Shown here: piece after piece, positions 1 through 8,529 of the stretch | Numbering within the stretch: the first letter of the stretch is position 1 | Layout: each line of letters opens with the position of its first letter | Source of the DNA: Lachnospiraceae bacterium | GTDB lineage: Bacteria > Bacillota > Clostridia > Lachnospirales > Lachnospiraceae | NCBI GenBank assembly: GCA_024698885.1 | Contig: JAILQQ010000256.1 | Coordinates: 1 to 38,728, forward strand | Reading direction: 5' to 3' | DNA length: 38,728 nucleotides | The notes under the pieces: generated by a model | Database searches by the model: none | Seen by the model: only the letters and a program-made list of their open reading frames with translations | Told to the model about the DNA's origin: nothing | Position numbers and translations under genes: made by a program

Positions 1-31
1 TAGTAAACGCAATAAGTAATTGCGTTTACTA
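1..31. repeat. Perfect 13-bp inverted repeat upstream of glnN
   Basis: The arms TAGTAAACGCAAT (1-13) and its exact reverse complement (19-31) flank a 5-base spacer. It may be a terminator of a gene left of the window or part of the palindromic intergenic region before glnN. No clear T-tract follows on the plus strand, so its role is unknown. Confidence 0.6.
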
Positions 32-46
32 TAACGCTCCGCGAGG

Positions 47-138
47 ATGCGCACGGATTTTGTAAGGAAATATGCCGCAGGAAGCGGCCAAAATCCGGCG
101 CAGCAAACGACAAAACGAAAAGAGTTTTGTCGTTTGCT
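47..138. repeat. Compound palindromic block (REP-like) upstream of glnN
   Basis: Two nested palindromes are visible. The first pairs 49-62 with 89-101 (CGGATTTTG with CAAAATCCG, GCGC at the base, one bulged A) and carries an inner GCCGC/GCGGC stem at 74-88. The second is a perfect 15-bp stem, 102-116 with 124-138, with a 7-base loop. The 16-bp sequence at 47-62 is repeated exactly at 210-225, on the other side of the glnN leader hairpin. This looks like a dispersed extragenic palindrome rather than a protein gene. Confidence 0.6.
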
Positions 139-153
139 ATAAAATTGAATCAT

Positions 154-207
154 TAAAAGGCAAAGGTGTCTGTTACGTATGAACGTTACGGATGTCTTTG
201 CCTTTTA
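154..207 (+). promoter_or_regulatory. glnN leader hairpin, candidate attenuator
   Basis: A long stem pairs 154-177 with 184-207, closed by a 6-base TATGAA loop. The outer 12 bp (TAAAAGGCAAAG) are perfect; the inner part has G-U pairs and one mismatch. The 3' arm ends in CCTTTTATTAT, so it could act as an intrinsic terminator in the leader, 55 bases before the glnN start. The arm begins with GCAAAGGTGTC, similar to GCAAGGGCGTT at the asnB terminator (13118-13128), which hints at shared control of nitrogen genes. Regulation by readthrough is an inference. Confidence 0.45.
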
Positions 208-261
208 TTATGCGCACGGATTTTGAAAACAAACAAACCGGTGCAGAGAAAGGAGAATACT

Positions 262-2370
262 ATGAAAAAAGAAGGAATGAACAGTGTACCGTCGTATTTC
301 GGAAGCCTTGTATTTGATGACAGGGTCATGCGTGCCACGCTTTCAGGGGAGGTATATCATTCTCTGAAAAAGACGATCCGGGAGGGAGCAAAGCTCGATG
401 TCTCCCTGGCGAATCAGGTCGCGGCAGCCATGAAGGATTGGGCCGTGGAAAACGGTGCTACGCATTATACGCACTGGTTCCAGCCTCTTACGGGCTTTAC
501 GGCGGAAAAGCACGACAGTTTTATTTCCCCTTCGCCGGATGGCGGTGTCATCATGGAATTTTCGGGAAAAGAGCTGATCCAGGGAGAGCCGGATGCTTCT
601 TCCTTCCCTTCGGGCGGTATCCGCGCAACCTTTGAGGCCAGAGGCTATACCGCATGGGATCCGACCTCCTATGCCTTTATCAAAGGAAAGACTCTCTGCA
701 TCCCGACGGCTTTCTGTTCCTACAGCGGGGAAGCGTTAGATAAAAAGACGCCTCTGTTACGTTCCATGGAAGCGCTCAACAAACAGGCGCTCAGGATACT
801 GAAGCTGTTTGGCAATGAGGATGTCAAAAGCGTGCGTACCTCGGTAGGACCGGAGCAGGAGTATTTCCTGATCGACAAGGAGATGTATGAAAAGCGCAAG
901 GACCTGGTCTATACCGGCAGAACCCTGTTCGGGATGAAGCCGCCGAAGGGCCAGGAGATGGAGGATCATTATTTCGGTGTGATCCCGCCCCGGGTGACGG
1001 CCTATATGGAGGACCTGAACGATGAGCTCTGGAAGCTTGGGATCCTCGCGAAGACCGAGCACAATGAGGTGGCGCCGGCCCAGCACGAGCTGGCTCCGAT
1101 CTATACAACGACCAACATTGCCGCGGATCATAACCAGCTGATGATGGAGATCATGCAGAAGGTAGCCCTGAAGCATGATCTGGTATGCCTTCTGCATGAA
1201 AAGCCCTTTGCCGGTGTCAACGGAAGCGGCAAGCACAATAACTGGTCCATGGCGACGGATAAGGGCATGAATCTCCTGTCGCCCGGTGAAACACCGTATG
1301 AAAACGCGCAGTTTTTACTGTTCCTCTGCGCGGTGATCAAGGCAGTGGACGATTATCAGGATCTGCTGCGCCTTTCGGTCGCAACCGCCGGTAATGACCA
1401 CAGGCTGGGAGCCAACGAAGCACCGCCTGCTGTTATCTCCATTTTCCTGGGCGATGAGCTTACGGCGATCCTGCAGGCCATCGAGAGCGGCAAGCCCTAC
1501 GCGGGTACCACAAAGAAGATCATGAAGCTCGGCGTGGATGTGCTTCCGAAATTCCCCCGCGACAATACGGACCGCAACCGGACCTCCCCGTTTGCCTTTA
1601 CCGGCAACAAATTTGAGTTCAGGATGCTCGGCTCAAGCAACAGCATTTCCTGTGCCAATATGATGCTGAACGCAGCGGTGGCGGAATCGTTAAAGATCTT
1701 CGCGGATAAGCTGGAAACAGCGAAGGACTTTGAAAAGACCTTAAACGATATGATCAAAAAGACCATTAAGGAGCACAAGCATATCCTGTTTAACGGAAAC
1801 GGATATGATGAGTCCTGGATTAAAGAGGCGGAAAAACGGGGACTTCACAACCTGAAGACGACACCGGATGCGATGCCGCATCTTTTAGATGAGCACAATG
1901 TGAAAATGCTGACGGCCCATGGCGTGTTTACGGAAGCGGAATTAAAATCCCGTCATGAGATCATGCTGGAGAATTACTGCAAAACCGTGATCATTGAAGC
2001 CCAGACCATGGTGGATATGGCACGCAAGGAGATCATCCCTGCCGTGGAAGGCTACGCCTCGAAGATGGCAGCGGCGGCAGCGCGCAAAAAGGCACTGGAC
2101 AAGAGCATCGCCTGCAGCTATGAGATCGGTATCGTGAAGAAGCTTTCCGCTCTTTCGGATGAGATGGAGCAGAAGACGGAAGAACTGGAAAAGGAGACCG
2201 ATGGCTTAAAGGCCGTTGAGGAGATCAAGGAAAAAGCCTTTGCCATAAGGGATCATATCCTTCCGAAAATGGATGCCTTAAGAGAAGCGGCAGATGAAGC
2301 GGAGCGGCTGACCGCAAAGAGCGAATGGCCCTTCCCGACCTACGGGGATCTGCTGTTTGGCGTAAGGTAA
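262..2370 (+). CDS. glnN: Glutamine synthetase type III (GlnN)
   Basis: This enzyme makes glutamine from glutamate, ammonia and ATP in the cytoplasm. The 702-residue length fits the dodecameric type III family (about 700) and is too long for type I. GSIII signatures visible are SVGPEQE (194-200), [13 protein letters not shown] (264-276), [10 protein letters not shown] (320-329), [10 protein letters not shown] (377-386) and [16 protein letters not shown] (439-454). The ATG at 262 is chosen because AGGAG lies 6 bases upstream; an upstream in-frame start at 166 falls inside the leader hairpin and lacks a ribosome binding site. gltB follows 26 bases downstream, so the ammonia-fixing and glutamate-forming steps are probably co-transcribed. 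The C-terminal part has a charged helical region, as is usual for the family. Confidence 0.97.
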   Translation: MKKEGMNSVPSYFGSLVFDDRVMRATLSGEVYHSLKKTIREGAKLDVSLANQVAAAMKDWAVENGATHYTHWFQPLTGFTAEKHDSFISPSPDGGVIMEFSGKELIQGEPDASSFPSGGIRATFEARGYTAWDPTSYAFIKGKTLCIPTAFCSYSGEALDKKTPLLRSMEALNKQALRILKLFGNEDVKSVRTSVGPEQEYFLIDKEMYEKRKDLVYTGRTLFGMKPPKGQEMEDHYFGVIPPRVTAYMEDLNDELWKLGILAKTEHNEVAPAQHELAPIYTTTNIAADHNQLMMEIMQKVALKHDLVCLLHEKPFAGVNGSGKHNNWSMATDKGMNLLSPGETPYENAQFLLFLCAVIKAVDDYQDLLRLSVATAGNDHRLGANEAPPAVISIFLGDELTAILQAIESGKPYAGTTKKIMKLGVDVLPKFPRDNTDRNRTSPFAFTGNKFEFRMLGSSNSISCANMMLNAAVAESLKIFADKLETAKDFEKTLNDMIKKTIKEHKHILFNGNGYDESWIKEAEKRGLHNLKTTPDAMPHLLDEHNVKMLTAHGVFTEAELKSRHEIMLENYCKTVIIEAQTMVDMARKEIIPAVEGYASKMAAAAARKKALDKSIACSYEIGIVKKLSALSDEMEQKTEELEKETDGLKAVEEIKEKAFAIRDHILPKMDALREAADEAERLTAKSEWPFPTYGDLLFGVR

Positions 2371-2396
2371 ACCACACTTGGATGCTGGAGGCTGTT

Positions 2397-5300
2397 ATGA
2401 AACAGGATTATCGGGAAAATATCAAAAATCTGCAAAAGGAACGGGATGCCTGCGGGATCGGCGTTGTCGTGAACATAGACGGGCATAAGGACCGGACCGT
2501 TGTGGAGGATGCCTTAAAGATCGTGGAAAAGCTTGAGCACCGCGCCGGAAAGGATGCCGACGGAGAGGTTGGCGACGGCGTCGGGATCACGCTGCAGATC
2601 TGCCATTCCTTCTTTATGGAGGCCTGCAGCGTAGCCGGCATCGATACCGGGGTCAGGGAACCGGGAGACCTGGGCGTGGGCATGTTTTTTATGCCGACGG
2701 ATCCCATGAAGCGCAGATTCGCGGAGCGTATGTTCGAAGTGATCTGCGAGAAAAACAAGGTCAGCCTCCTTGGCTGGCGGGAGGTTCCTGTTCATCCGGA
2801 AATACTCGGAAAGAGAGCCCTCCAGTCCATGCCCTGCATCATGCAGGCGATCCTGTGCCGTCCGGCGGATATTCCGGCCGGAAAGGCCTTTGACCGCAGA
2901 CTCTATATTATCCGACGGGAATTTGAACAGGGGGCGGAGGATACCTACGTCTGCTCCCTGTCCTCCCGGACGATCGTATATAAGGGCATGTTTCTGGTGG
3001 GACAGCTGCGGCGCTTCTACGAGGATCTGACGAGGGAAACGTATCAGAGCGCCATCGCTGTGGTGCATTCCCGTTTTTCCACCAATACAACGCCGAGCTG
3101 GGAACGGGCGCATCCCTACCGTATGATCGCCCACAATGGTGAGATCAATACGATCCGGGGCAATATCGACCGGATGCTAGCAAGGGAAGAGACCCTTGCT
3201 TCGCCGTTAATTGACAGTGAGGCAGATAAGATCTTCCCGGTGATCCCGCGGATCGCCTCCGATTCCGCGATGCTTGACAATACGTTGGAGTTTCTCTATA
3301 TGAACGGGATGGAGCTGCCTCTTGCCATGATGGCGATCATCCCCGAGCCCTGGAAGCATGATAAATTCATGAAGCAGGAGCGGAAGGACTTTTATCATTA
3401 CTATGCGACCATGATGGAGCCCTGGGACGGCCCGGCGGCGATCCTGTTCACGGACGGAGAGCTGGTGGGGGCGACCCTTGACCGAAACGGGCTCAGGCCC
3501 GCCCGGTATTATGTTACGGATACTGGAAAGCTCATTCTTTCCTCGGAGGTAGGGGTTTTAGAGATCCCGGATTCCCATATCGTAAAGAAGGGGCGGCTGT
3601 CACCGGGACGGATCCTGCTTGTCGATACGGTTTCCGGCAAGCTGATCCCGGATGAGACCTGCAAGGATGATTACGCGAAGAGACAGCCCTACGGGGAATG
3701 GCTTGACCGGAATCTGAAGCACTTAAAGGACCTGACGATCCCGAACCATAAGATCCCGAATTATGATCAGGAAACGCGGGATAAGATGTATAAGGTCTTC
3801 GGGTATACCTATGAGGATATTAAAACCCAGATCCTGCCGATGGCCGGAAACGGTACGGAGCAGATCGCGTCCATGGGAACCGATGTCCCGCTCGCGGTCC
3901 TTTCGGAGAGCCATCCGTGCCTTTCGCATTATTTCAAGCAGCTGTTTGCGCAGGTAACAAACCCGCCGATCGATGCGCTGCGGGAGAGGATCGTGACGGA
4001 TACGACGGTATATATCGGTTCGGACGGCAACCTTCTGTGTGAAAAAAGCGATAACGCCAGAATGCTTCAGATCGAGAATCCGATCCTGACGGGCGTAGAC
4101 CTGATGAAGCTGAAGGCGTTAAAGGAGCCGGGCTTTACGGCCGCTGTGGTTCCGATCCTTTATTATAAGCATACGTCTTTGGAAAAGGCGCTCGATGCCC
4201 TCTGCATCGCCGTAGACCGGGCGTACAGACAGGGCGCCAATATCATCATCCTCTCCGACCGCGGCGTGGATGAGAACCATGTGCCGATACCGGCGTTACT
4301 GGCGGTCTCCTGTACCGAACAGCATCTGGTCACGACGAAGAAACGGACGCAGGTCTCGCTGATCCTTGAGAGCGCGGAGCCCCGGGATGTGCATCAGTTC
4401 GCGGTACTCTTAGGCTTTGGTGCCAGAGCGGTCAATCCGTATCTGGCGCATGAATGTATCAGCGAGCTCATTACCTTAGGCATCCTTGACAAGGATTACC
4501 ACACGGCTATTGAGGATTACAACATCGCGATCTTAAACGGGATCGTAAAGATCGCGGCGAAGATGGGCATCAGTACGCTGCAGTCCTATCAGTCCGCGAA
4601 GATCTTTGAGGCGGTTGGCCTTTCCCGGGAATTTACAGACCGGTATTTTACGGGGATCGTAAGCCGCGTCGGCGGCATCGGGATAAGGGAGCTGGATGAG
4701 CAGGTAACGGCAAGGCATGACAGAGCCTTTGATCCCCTCGGTCTTTCGACGGATACGACGCTTGATTCCGTAGGACTTCATCAGCTGCGGAGCAATGACC
4801 TGGCAGAAAGCCATCTCTACAGCCCGGAAACGATCGTTCTTTTGCAGCAGGCGGTTCGGGAGGACAGCTATGAACTCTTCAGACAGTATACCGCTTTAGT
4901 GGATGATCCGAAAAGGCATCATACCCTGCGGAGCTTTTTCGATCTTGTTCCGGCTGAAAAGCCGATCCCCCTTGAGGAGGTGGAGCCGGTTTCCGAGATC
5001 GTCAGACGTTTCAAGACGGGGGCCATGTCCTACGGTTCTATTTCAAAGGAAGCGCACGAGACCCTGGCGATCGCGATGAACCGCCTCGGCGGGAAATCCA
5101 ACACCGGTGAAGGCGGCGAGGATCCGGTGCGGTTCGGAACGGAAAAGAGCAGCGCGATCAAGCAGGTAGCTTCGGCCCGCTTCGGCGTTACGATCGAATA
5201 CCTGAACAATGCGCAGGAGATACAGATCAAAATGGCTCAGGGAGCCAAGCCCGGCGAGGGCGGACATCTGCCGGGAAGAAAGGTTTACCCCTGGATCGCG

Positions 5301-6920
5301 CATACCCGCCATTCCACGCCGGGAGTTGCCCTGATCAGTCCGCCGCCGCATCACGATATTTATTCGATCGAGGATCTGGCGCAGCTGATCTACGATCTGA
5401 AAAACGCGAACCACGACGCGCGGATCGCGGTCAAGTTAGTTTCCGAGGCCGGCGTCGGAACCATCGCTTCGGGCGTGGCCAAGGCCGGCGCCCAGGTCAT
5501 CCTGATCTCCGGACATGACGGCGGAACGGGGGCAGCGCCCCTTTCTTCGATCCATCACGCGGGACTGCCCTGGGAGTTAGGGCTGTCTGAAGCGCACCGG
5601 ACGCTTACGGAAAACGGGCTCAGGGAGCGGGTGATCTTGGAAACCGACGGAAAGCTCATGAGCGGACGGGACGTGGCCATCGCAGCGATACTCGGTGCGG
5701 AGGAGTTTGGCTTTGCAACTTCTGCCCTGGTATGCATGGGCTGTATGATGATGCGGGTCTGCCATAAGGATACCTGTCCGGCCGGCGTGGCAACGCAGAA
5801 TGAACTGTTAAGAAAGCGCTTTGCCGGAAAGCCGGAGCATGTGATGCGCTTCATGACCTTTATCGCAGAGGAGCTTCGGGAGATCATGGCATCCCTCGGA
5901 ATCAGGAGCATAGAGGAAATGGTCGGACATACAGAGCTTTTGCGTCCGAGACAGGATAAGGACCGGTACGGCCTTGAGCTTTCGGAGATTTCGGGAACGC
6001 CGGAGACAAGACATTTTGAGCCGGAAAAGATCTATGATTTTCATTTGCAGGATACGCTTGATGAGAGCCTTCTGATACCAAGACTTCTCGGGAAAGAGGC
6101 GGAAGCCGGCGTCCATGAGCTTTCGACAAAGGTTTCCAGCGTGAACCGGACCTTCGGGACGCGTTTCGGTGCCGAGGTGAGCAGACGGTACGGGAATTCC
6201 CTTCCGGAGGATGCCTTTGTGATCCGTGCTTTCGGCGGCGGCGGTCAGTCCTTTGGTGCTTTTCTGCCGAAGGGCGTTACGATCCGGCTGACGGGAGATG
6301 CCAATGACGGCTTCGGCAAAGGTCTTTCCGGCGGCAAGCTCGTCCTGACGGTGCCGGAGGGAACCGGAAACGGCGGTTTTGTAGCGCAGGACAATATCAT
6401 TGTCGGGAACGTGGCTCTTTACGGCGCGACTTCAGGCAAGTGCTATATCGACGGCGTTGCGGGAGAACGCTTCTGCATCCGGAATTCGGGGGCCGTGGCT
6501 GTGGCACTGGGCTGCGGAGATCATGGCCTTGAGTACATGACTGGCGGCCGGGCGGTGATCCTCGGCGATACCGGAAAGAACTTCGCGGCCGGTATGAGCG
6601 GCGGTGTCGCATATGTCTATGACAAACGGCATGATCTCTACCTGAAGCTGAACAAGGACATGGTCGAGCTTTCGGAGGTGACGGAAAAGTACGATGTACA
6701 GGAGCTTGAGACCATTCTGAAGGATTTTGTGCGGGAGACGGGTTCGGCTTACGGGAAGAAGCTGCTTGAGAATTTTGCCGGAGAGCTCCCCTTCTTTAAA
6801 AAGATCATCCCGCATGATTATAAAAAGATGTTAATTGCTGTCGCACAGTTCGAGGAAACCGGACTTTCGCCGGAAAAGGCGGAGTTGGAGGCATTTAAGG
6901 CATTGCACGGAGGTGTTTGA
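2397..6920 (+). CDS. gltB: Glutamate synthase large (alpha) subunit
   Basis: The large subunit of GOGAT hydrolyses glutamine, channels ammonia and reductively aminates 2-oxoglutarate to give two glutamates. The protein is 1507 residues, normal for the bacterial alpha subunit. An 18-residue propeptide precedes the expected catalytic Cys19 (context ERDACGIG), which becomes the N-terminal nucleophile after cleavage. The amidotransferase domain has HNGEINTIRGN near 246. The FMN synthase domain includes GAMSYGSISKEAHE near 875, and the 3Fe-4S ligands are C1116, C1122 and C1127 (C-x5-C-x4-C). A C-terminal GXGXG beta-helix domain follows. GGAGG lies 5 bases before the ATG at 2397, which decides this start over longer in-frame extensions into glnN. 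gltD begins 1 base after the stop. Confidence 0.97.
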   Translation: MKQDYRENIKNLQKERDACGIGVVVNIDGHKDRTVVEDALKIVEKLEHRAGKDADGEVGDGVGITLQICHSFFMEACSVAGIDTGVREPGDLGVGMFFMPTDPMKRRFAERMFEVICEKNKVSLLGWREVPVHPEILGKRALQSMPCIMQAILCRPADIPAGKAFDRRLYIIRREFEQGAEDTYVCSLSSRTIVYKGMFLVGQLRRFYEDLTRETYQSAIAVVHSRFSTNTTPSWERAHPYRMIAHNGEINTIRGNIDRMLAREETLASPLIDSEADKIFPVIPRIASDSAMLDNTLEFLYMNGMELPLAMMAIIPEPWKHDKFMKQERKDFYHYYATMMEPWDGPAAILFTDGELVGATLDRNGLRPARYYVTDTGKLILSSEVGVLEIPDSHIVKKGRLSPGRILLVDTVSGKLIPDETCKDDYAKRQPYGEWLDRNLKHLKDLTIPNHKIPNYDQETRDKMYKVFGYTYEDIKTQILPMAGNGTEQIASMGTDVPLAVLSESHPCLSHYFKQLFAQVTNPPIDALRERIVTDTTVYIGSDGNLLCEKSDNARMLQIENPILTGVDLMKLKALKEPGFTAAVVPILYYKHTSLEKALDALCIAVDRAYRQGANIIILSDRGVDENHVPIPALLAVSCTEQHLVTTKKRTQVSLILESAEPRDVHQFAVLLGFGARAVNPYLAHECISELITLGILDKDYHTAIEDYNIAILNGIVKIAAKMGISTLQSYQSAKIFEAVGLSREFTDRYFTGIVSRVGGIGIRELDEQVTARHDRAFDPLGLSTDTTLDSVGLHQLRSNDLAESHLYSPETIVLLQQAVREDSYELFRQYTALVDDPKRHHTLRSFFDLVPAEKPIPLEEVEPVSEIVRRFKTGAMSYGSISKEAHETLAIAMNRLGGKSNTGEGGEDPVRFGTEKSSAIKQVASARFGVTIEYLNNAQEIQIKMAQGAKPGEGGHLPGRKVYPWIAHTRHSTPGVALISPPPHHDIYSIEDLAQLIYDLKNANHDARIAVKLVSEAGVGTIASGVAKAGAQVILISGHDGGTGAAPLSSIHHAGLPWELGLSEAHRTLTENGLRERVILETDGKLMSGRDVAIAAILGAEEFGFATSALVCMGCMMMRVCHKDTCPAGVATQNELLRKRFAGKPEHVMRFMTFIAEELREIMASLGIRSIEEMVGHTELLRPRQDKDRYGLELSEISGTPETRHFEPEKIYDFHLQDTLDESLLIPRLLGKEAEAGVHELSTKVSSVNRTFGTRFGAEVSRRYGNSLPEDAFVIRAFGGGGQSFGAFLPKGVTIRLTGDANDGFGKGLSGGKLVLTVPEGTGNGGFVAQDNIIVGNVALYGATSGKCYIDGVAGERFCIRNSGAVAVALGCGDHGLEYMTGGRAVILGDTGKNFAAGMSGGVAYVYDKRHDLYLKLNKDMVELSEVTEKYDVQELETILKDFVRETGSAYGKKLLENFAGELPFFKKIIPHDYKKMLIAVAQFEETGLSPEKAELEAFKALHGGV

Positions 6921-6921
6921 A

Positions 6922-8400
6922 GTGGGGAAAGCAACTGGTTTTTTGGAATATCAGAGAGAAGAAAACGAATGCATACCGCCGGCCATACGCCTGAAGAGCT
7001 TTGAGGAATTCCATAAGCCGATGGATGAAGAAGCAAGAAGAAAGCAGTGCGCCCGCTGTATGGACTGCGGCGTTCCCCTCTGCCAGTCCGCGATGGTGCT
7101 TGCGGGAATGGTAACGGGATGTCCGCTGCATAATCTGATCCCGGAATGGAATCATGAGATTTATTCGGGACACTATGAACATGCGCTGGCACGGCTGTTA
7201 AAAGCAAACAATTTCCCGGAATTCACCGGAAGGGTCTGTCCGGCTCTCTGCGAAAAGGCCTGCGTGCTGGGCCAGTACGACAAACCGGTCACAAGCCATG
7301 ACAACGAGCTGTTCATCATCGAAACGGCCTTTGCCGAAGGGACGATGAAGCCGAGGATCCCTTCCATCCGCTCCGGTAAGCGGGTGGCCGTGATCGGCTC
7401 CGGGCCTTCGGGCCTTGCGGTGGCCGATCAGCTGAACCACAGGGGACATCTGGTAACGGTTTATGAAAGAGATGACCGCATCGGGGGACTGTTGATGTAC
7501 GGGATCCCCAATATGAAGCTTGACAAGAGCGTACTGACCAGACGCCAGAAGCTTATGGAGGAGGAGGGCGTGACCTTCCTCTGCAATACGGACGTAGGGA
7601 GAGATATCGGGGCCGAGGAGCTGTTAAAAGACTATGACGCTGTGGTGCTCTGCTGCGGGGCGAAGAAGCCGCGGGGCCTTGCCTGCGGAAGCCCCGATTC
7701 GGTCAAAGGCATCTGTTTTGCGGTAGATTTTCTGAAATCGGCAACAAAGAGCCTTCTTGGCGGGGAAACTGCCGGGCCGGCAAAGAGCGCGGCTACTTTC
7801 AGTGCAAAAAACAAACATGTCGTGATCGTCGGCGGCGGAGATACCGGAAACGATTGTATCGCAACGGTTTTACGGCAGGGCTGTAAATCCGTAACGGCGC
7901 TTGAGATGATGCCGAAGCCCCCTGCAGAACGGACACCGGACAATCCCTGGCCGCAGTGGCCGAAGACCTTAAAGACGGATTACGGGCATGAGGAGGCTGC
8001 GGCAGTGTTTGGCAGCGATCCGCGGGTATTTTCCACCACCGTAAAGGAGTGCGTCACGGGGAAAAAGGGAGAGCTTAAGAAGATCCGGACCGTGGAGGTC
8101 TGCTTTGAAAAAGGGAAGCTTAAGGAGATCGAAGGCACCGAAAAGGAGCTTCCCTGCGATCTGCTTCTGATCGCGGCCGGGTTTACCGGCTGTGAACCAT
8201 ATACGGCGGAAGCCTTTCAGACAGCGCTCACGGAGAGGGGCGTTGTGAAGACCGACGGGGCTTATGCCACGGACCGGGAAAAGGTTTTTTCCGCGGGAGA
8301 TATGCGAAGAGGTCAGTCCTTAGTGGTCTGGGCTATCGCCGAGGGGCGGGCCTGTGCCAGAGAGGTAGACCGGTTCCTAATGGGATACACGTCGCTGTAA
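6922..8400 (+). CDS. gltD: Glutamate synthase small (beta) subunit, NAD(P)H oxidoreductase
   Basis: The small subunit takes electrons from NADPH through FAD and iron-sulfur clusters and passes them to GltB. It has 492 residues, as expected. The N-terminal cysteine-rich region (C43, C46, C49, C54, then GCPLH and GRVCPALCEKAC) binds 4Fe-4S clusters. GSGPSG at 159-164 is the FAD-binding loop and GGGDTG at 304-309 the nucleotide-binding loop. The GTG at 6922 is chosen as start: GGAGG lies 8 bases upstream at 6909-6913, within the end of gltB, and the resulting N-terminus (MGKATGFLEY) matches the family. The tight spacing implies coupled translation with gltB. Confidence 0.97.
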   Translation: MGKATGFLEYQREENECIPPAIRLKSFEEFHKPMDEEARRKQCARCMDCGVPLCQSAMVLAGMVTGCPLHNLIPEWNHEIYSGHYEHALARLLKANNFPEFTGRVCPALCEKACVLGQYDKPVTSHDNELFIIETAFAEGTMKPRIPSIRSGKRVAVIGSGPSGLAVADQLNHRGHLVTVYERDDRIGGLLMYGIPNMKLDKSVLTRRQKLMEEEGVTFLCNTDVGRDIGAEELLKDYDAVVLCCGAKKPRGLACGSPDSVKGICFAVDFLKSATKSLLGGETAGPAKSAATFSAKNKHVVIVGGGDTGNDCIATVLRQGCKSVTALEMMPKPPAERTPDNPWPQWPKTLKTDYGHEEAAAVFGSDPRVFSTTVKECVTGKKGELKKIRTVEVCFEKGKLKEIEGTEKELPCDLLLIAAGFTGCEPYTAEAFQTALTERGVVKTDGAYATDREKVFSAGDMRRGQSLVVWAIAEGRACAREVDRFLMGYTSL

Positions 8401-8529
8401 CGGTTTACAGCCGCGTATCACAATATAACACTATGCCGGAAGCGGAAATCCTTCGGCCCGAAAACAGGCCGGATCTGCGCAGAGGAGGACGGCAGGCGGG
8501 TAGTGTGAGAAAGAGGGAGGAGAAATATT

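Noticed and set aside
166-261. N-terminal extension of glnN starting at 166
   Set aside because: It runs through the leader hairpin and has no ribosome binding site; AGGAG precedes the ATG at 262, and GSIII length fits from there.
2408-8000. Many long open frames antisense to gltB and gltD
   Set aside because: They mirror GC-rich coding sequence of well-recognised genes, have no ribosome binding sites and encode low-complexity, arginine- and proline-rich products.
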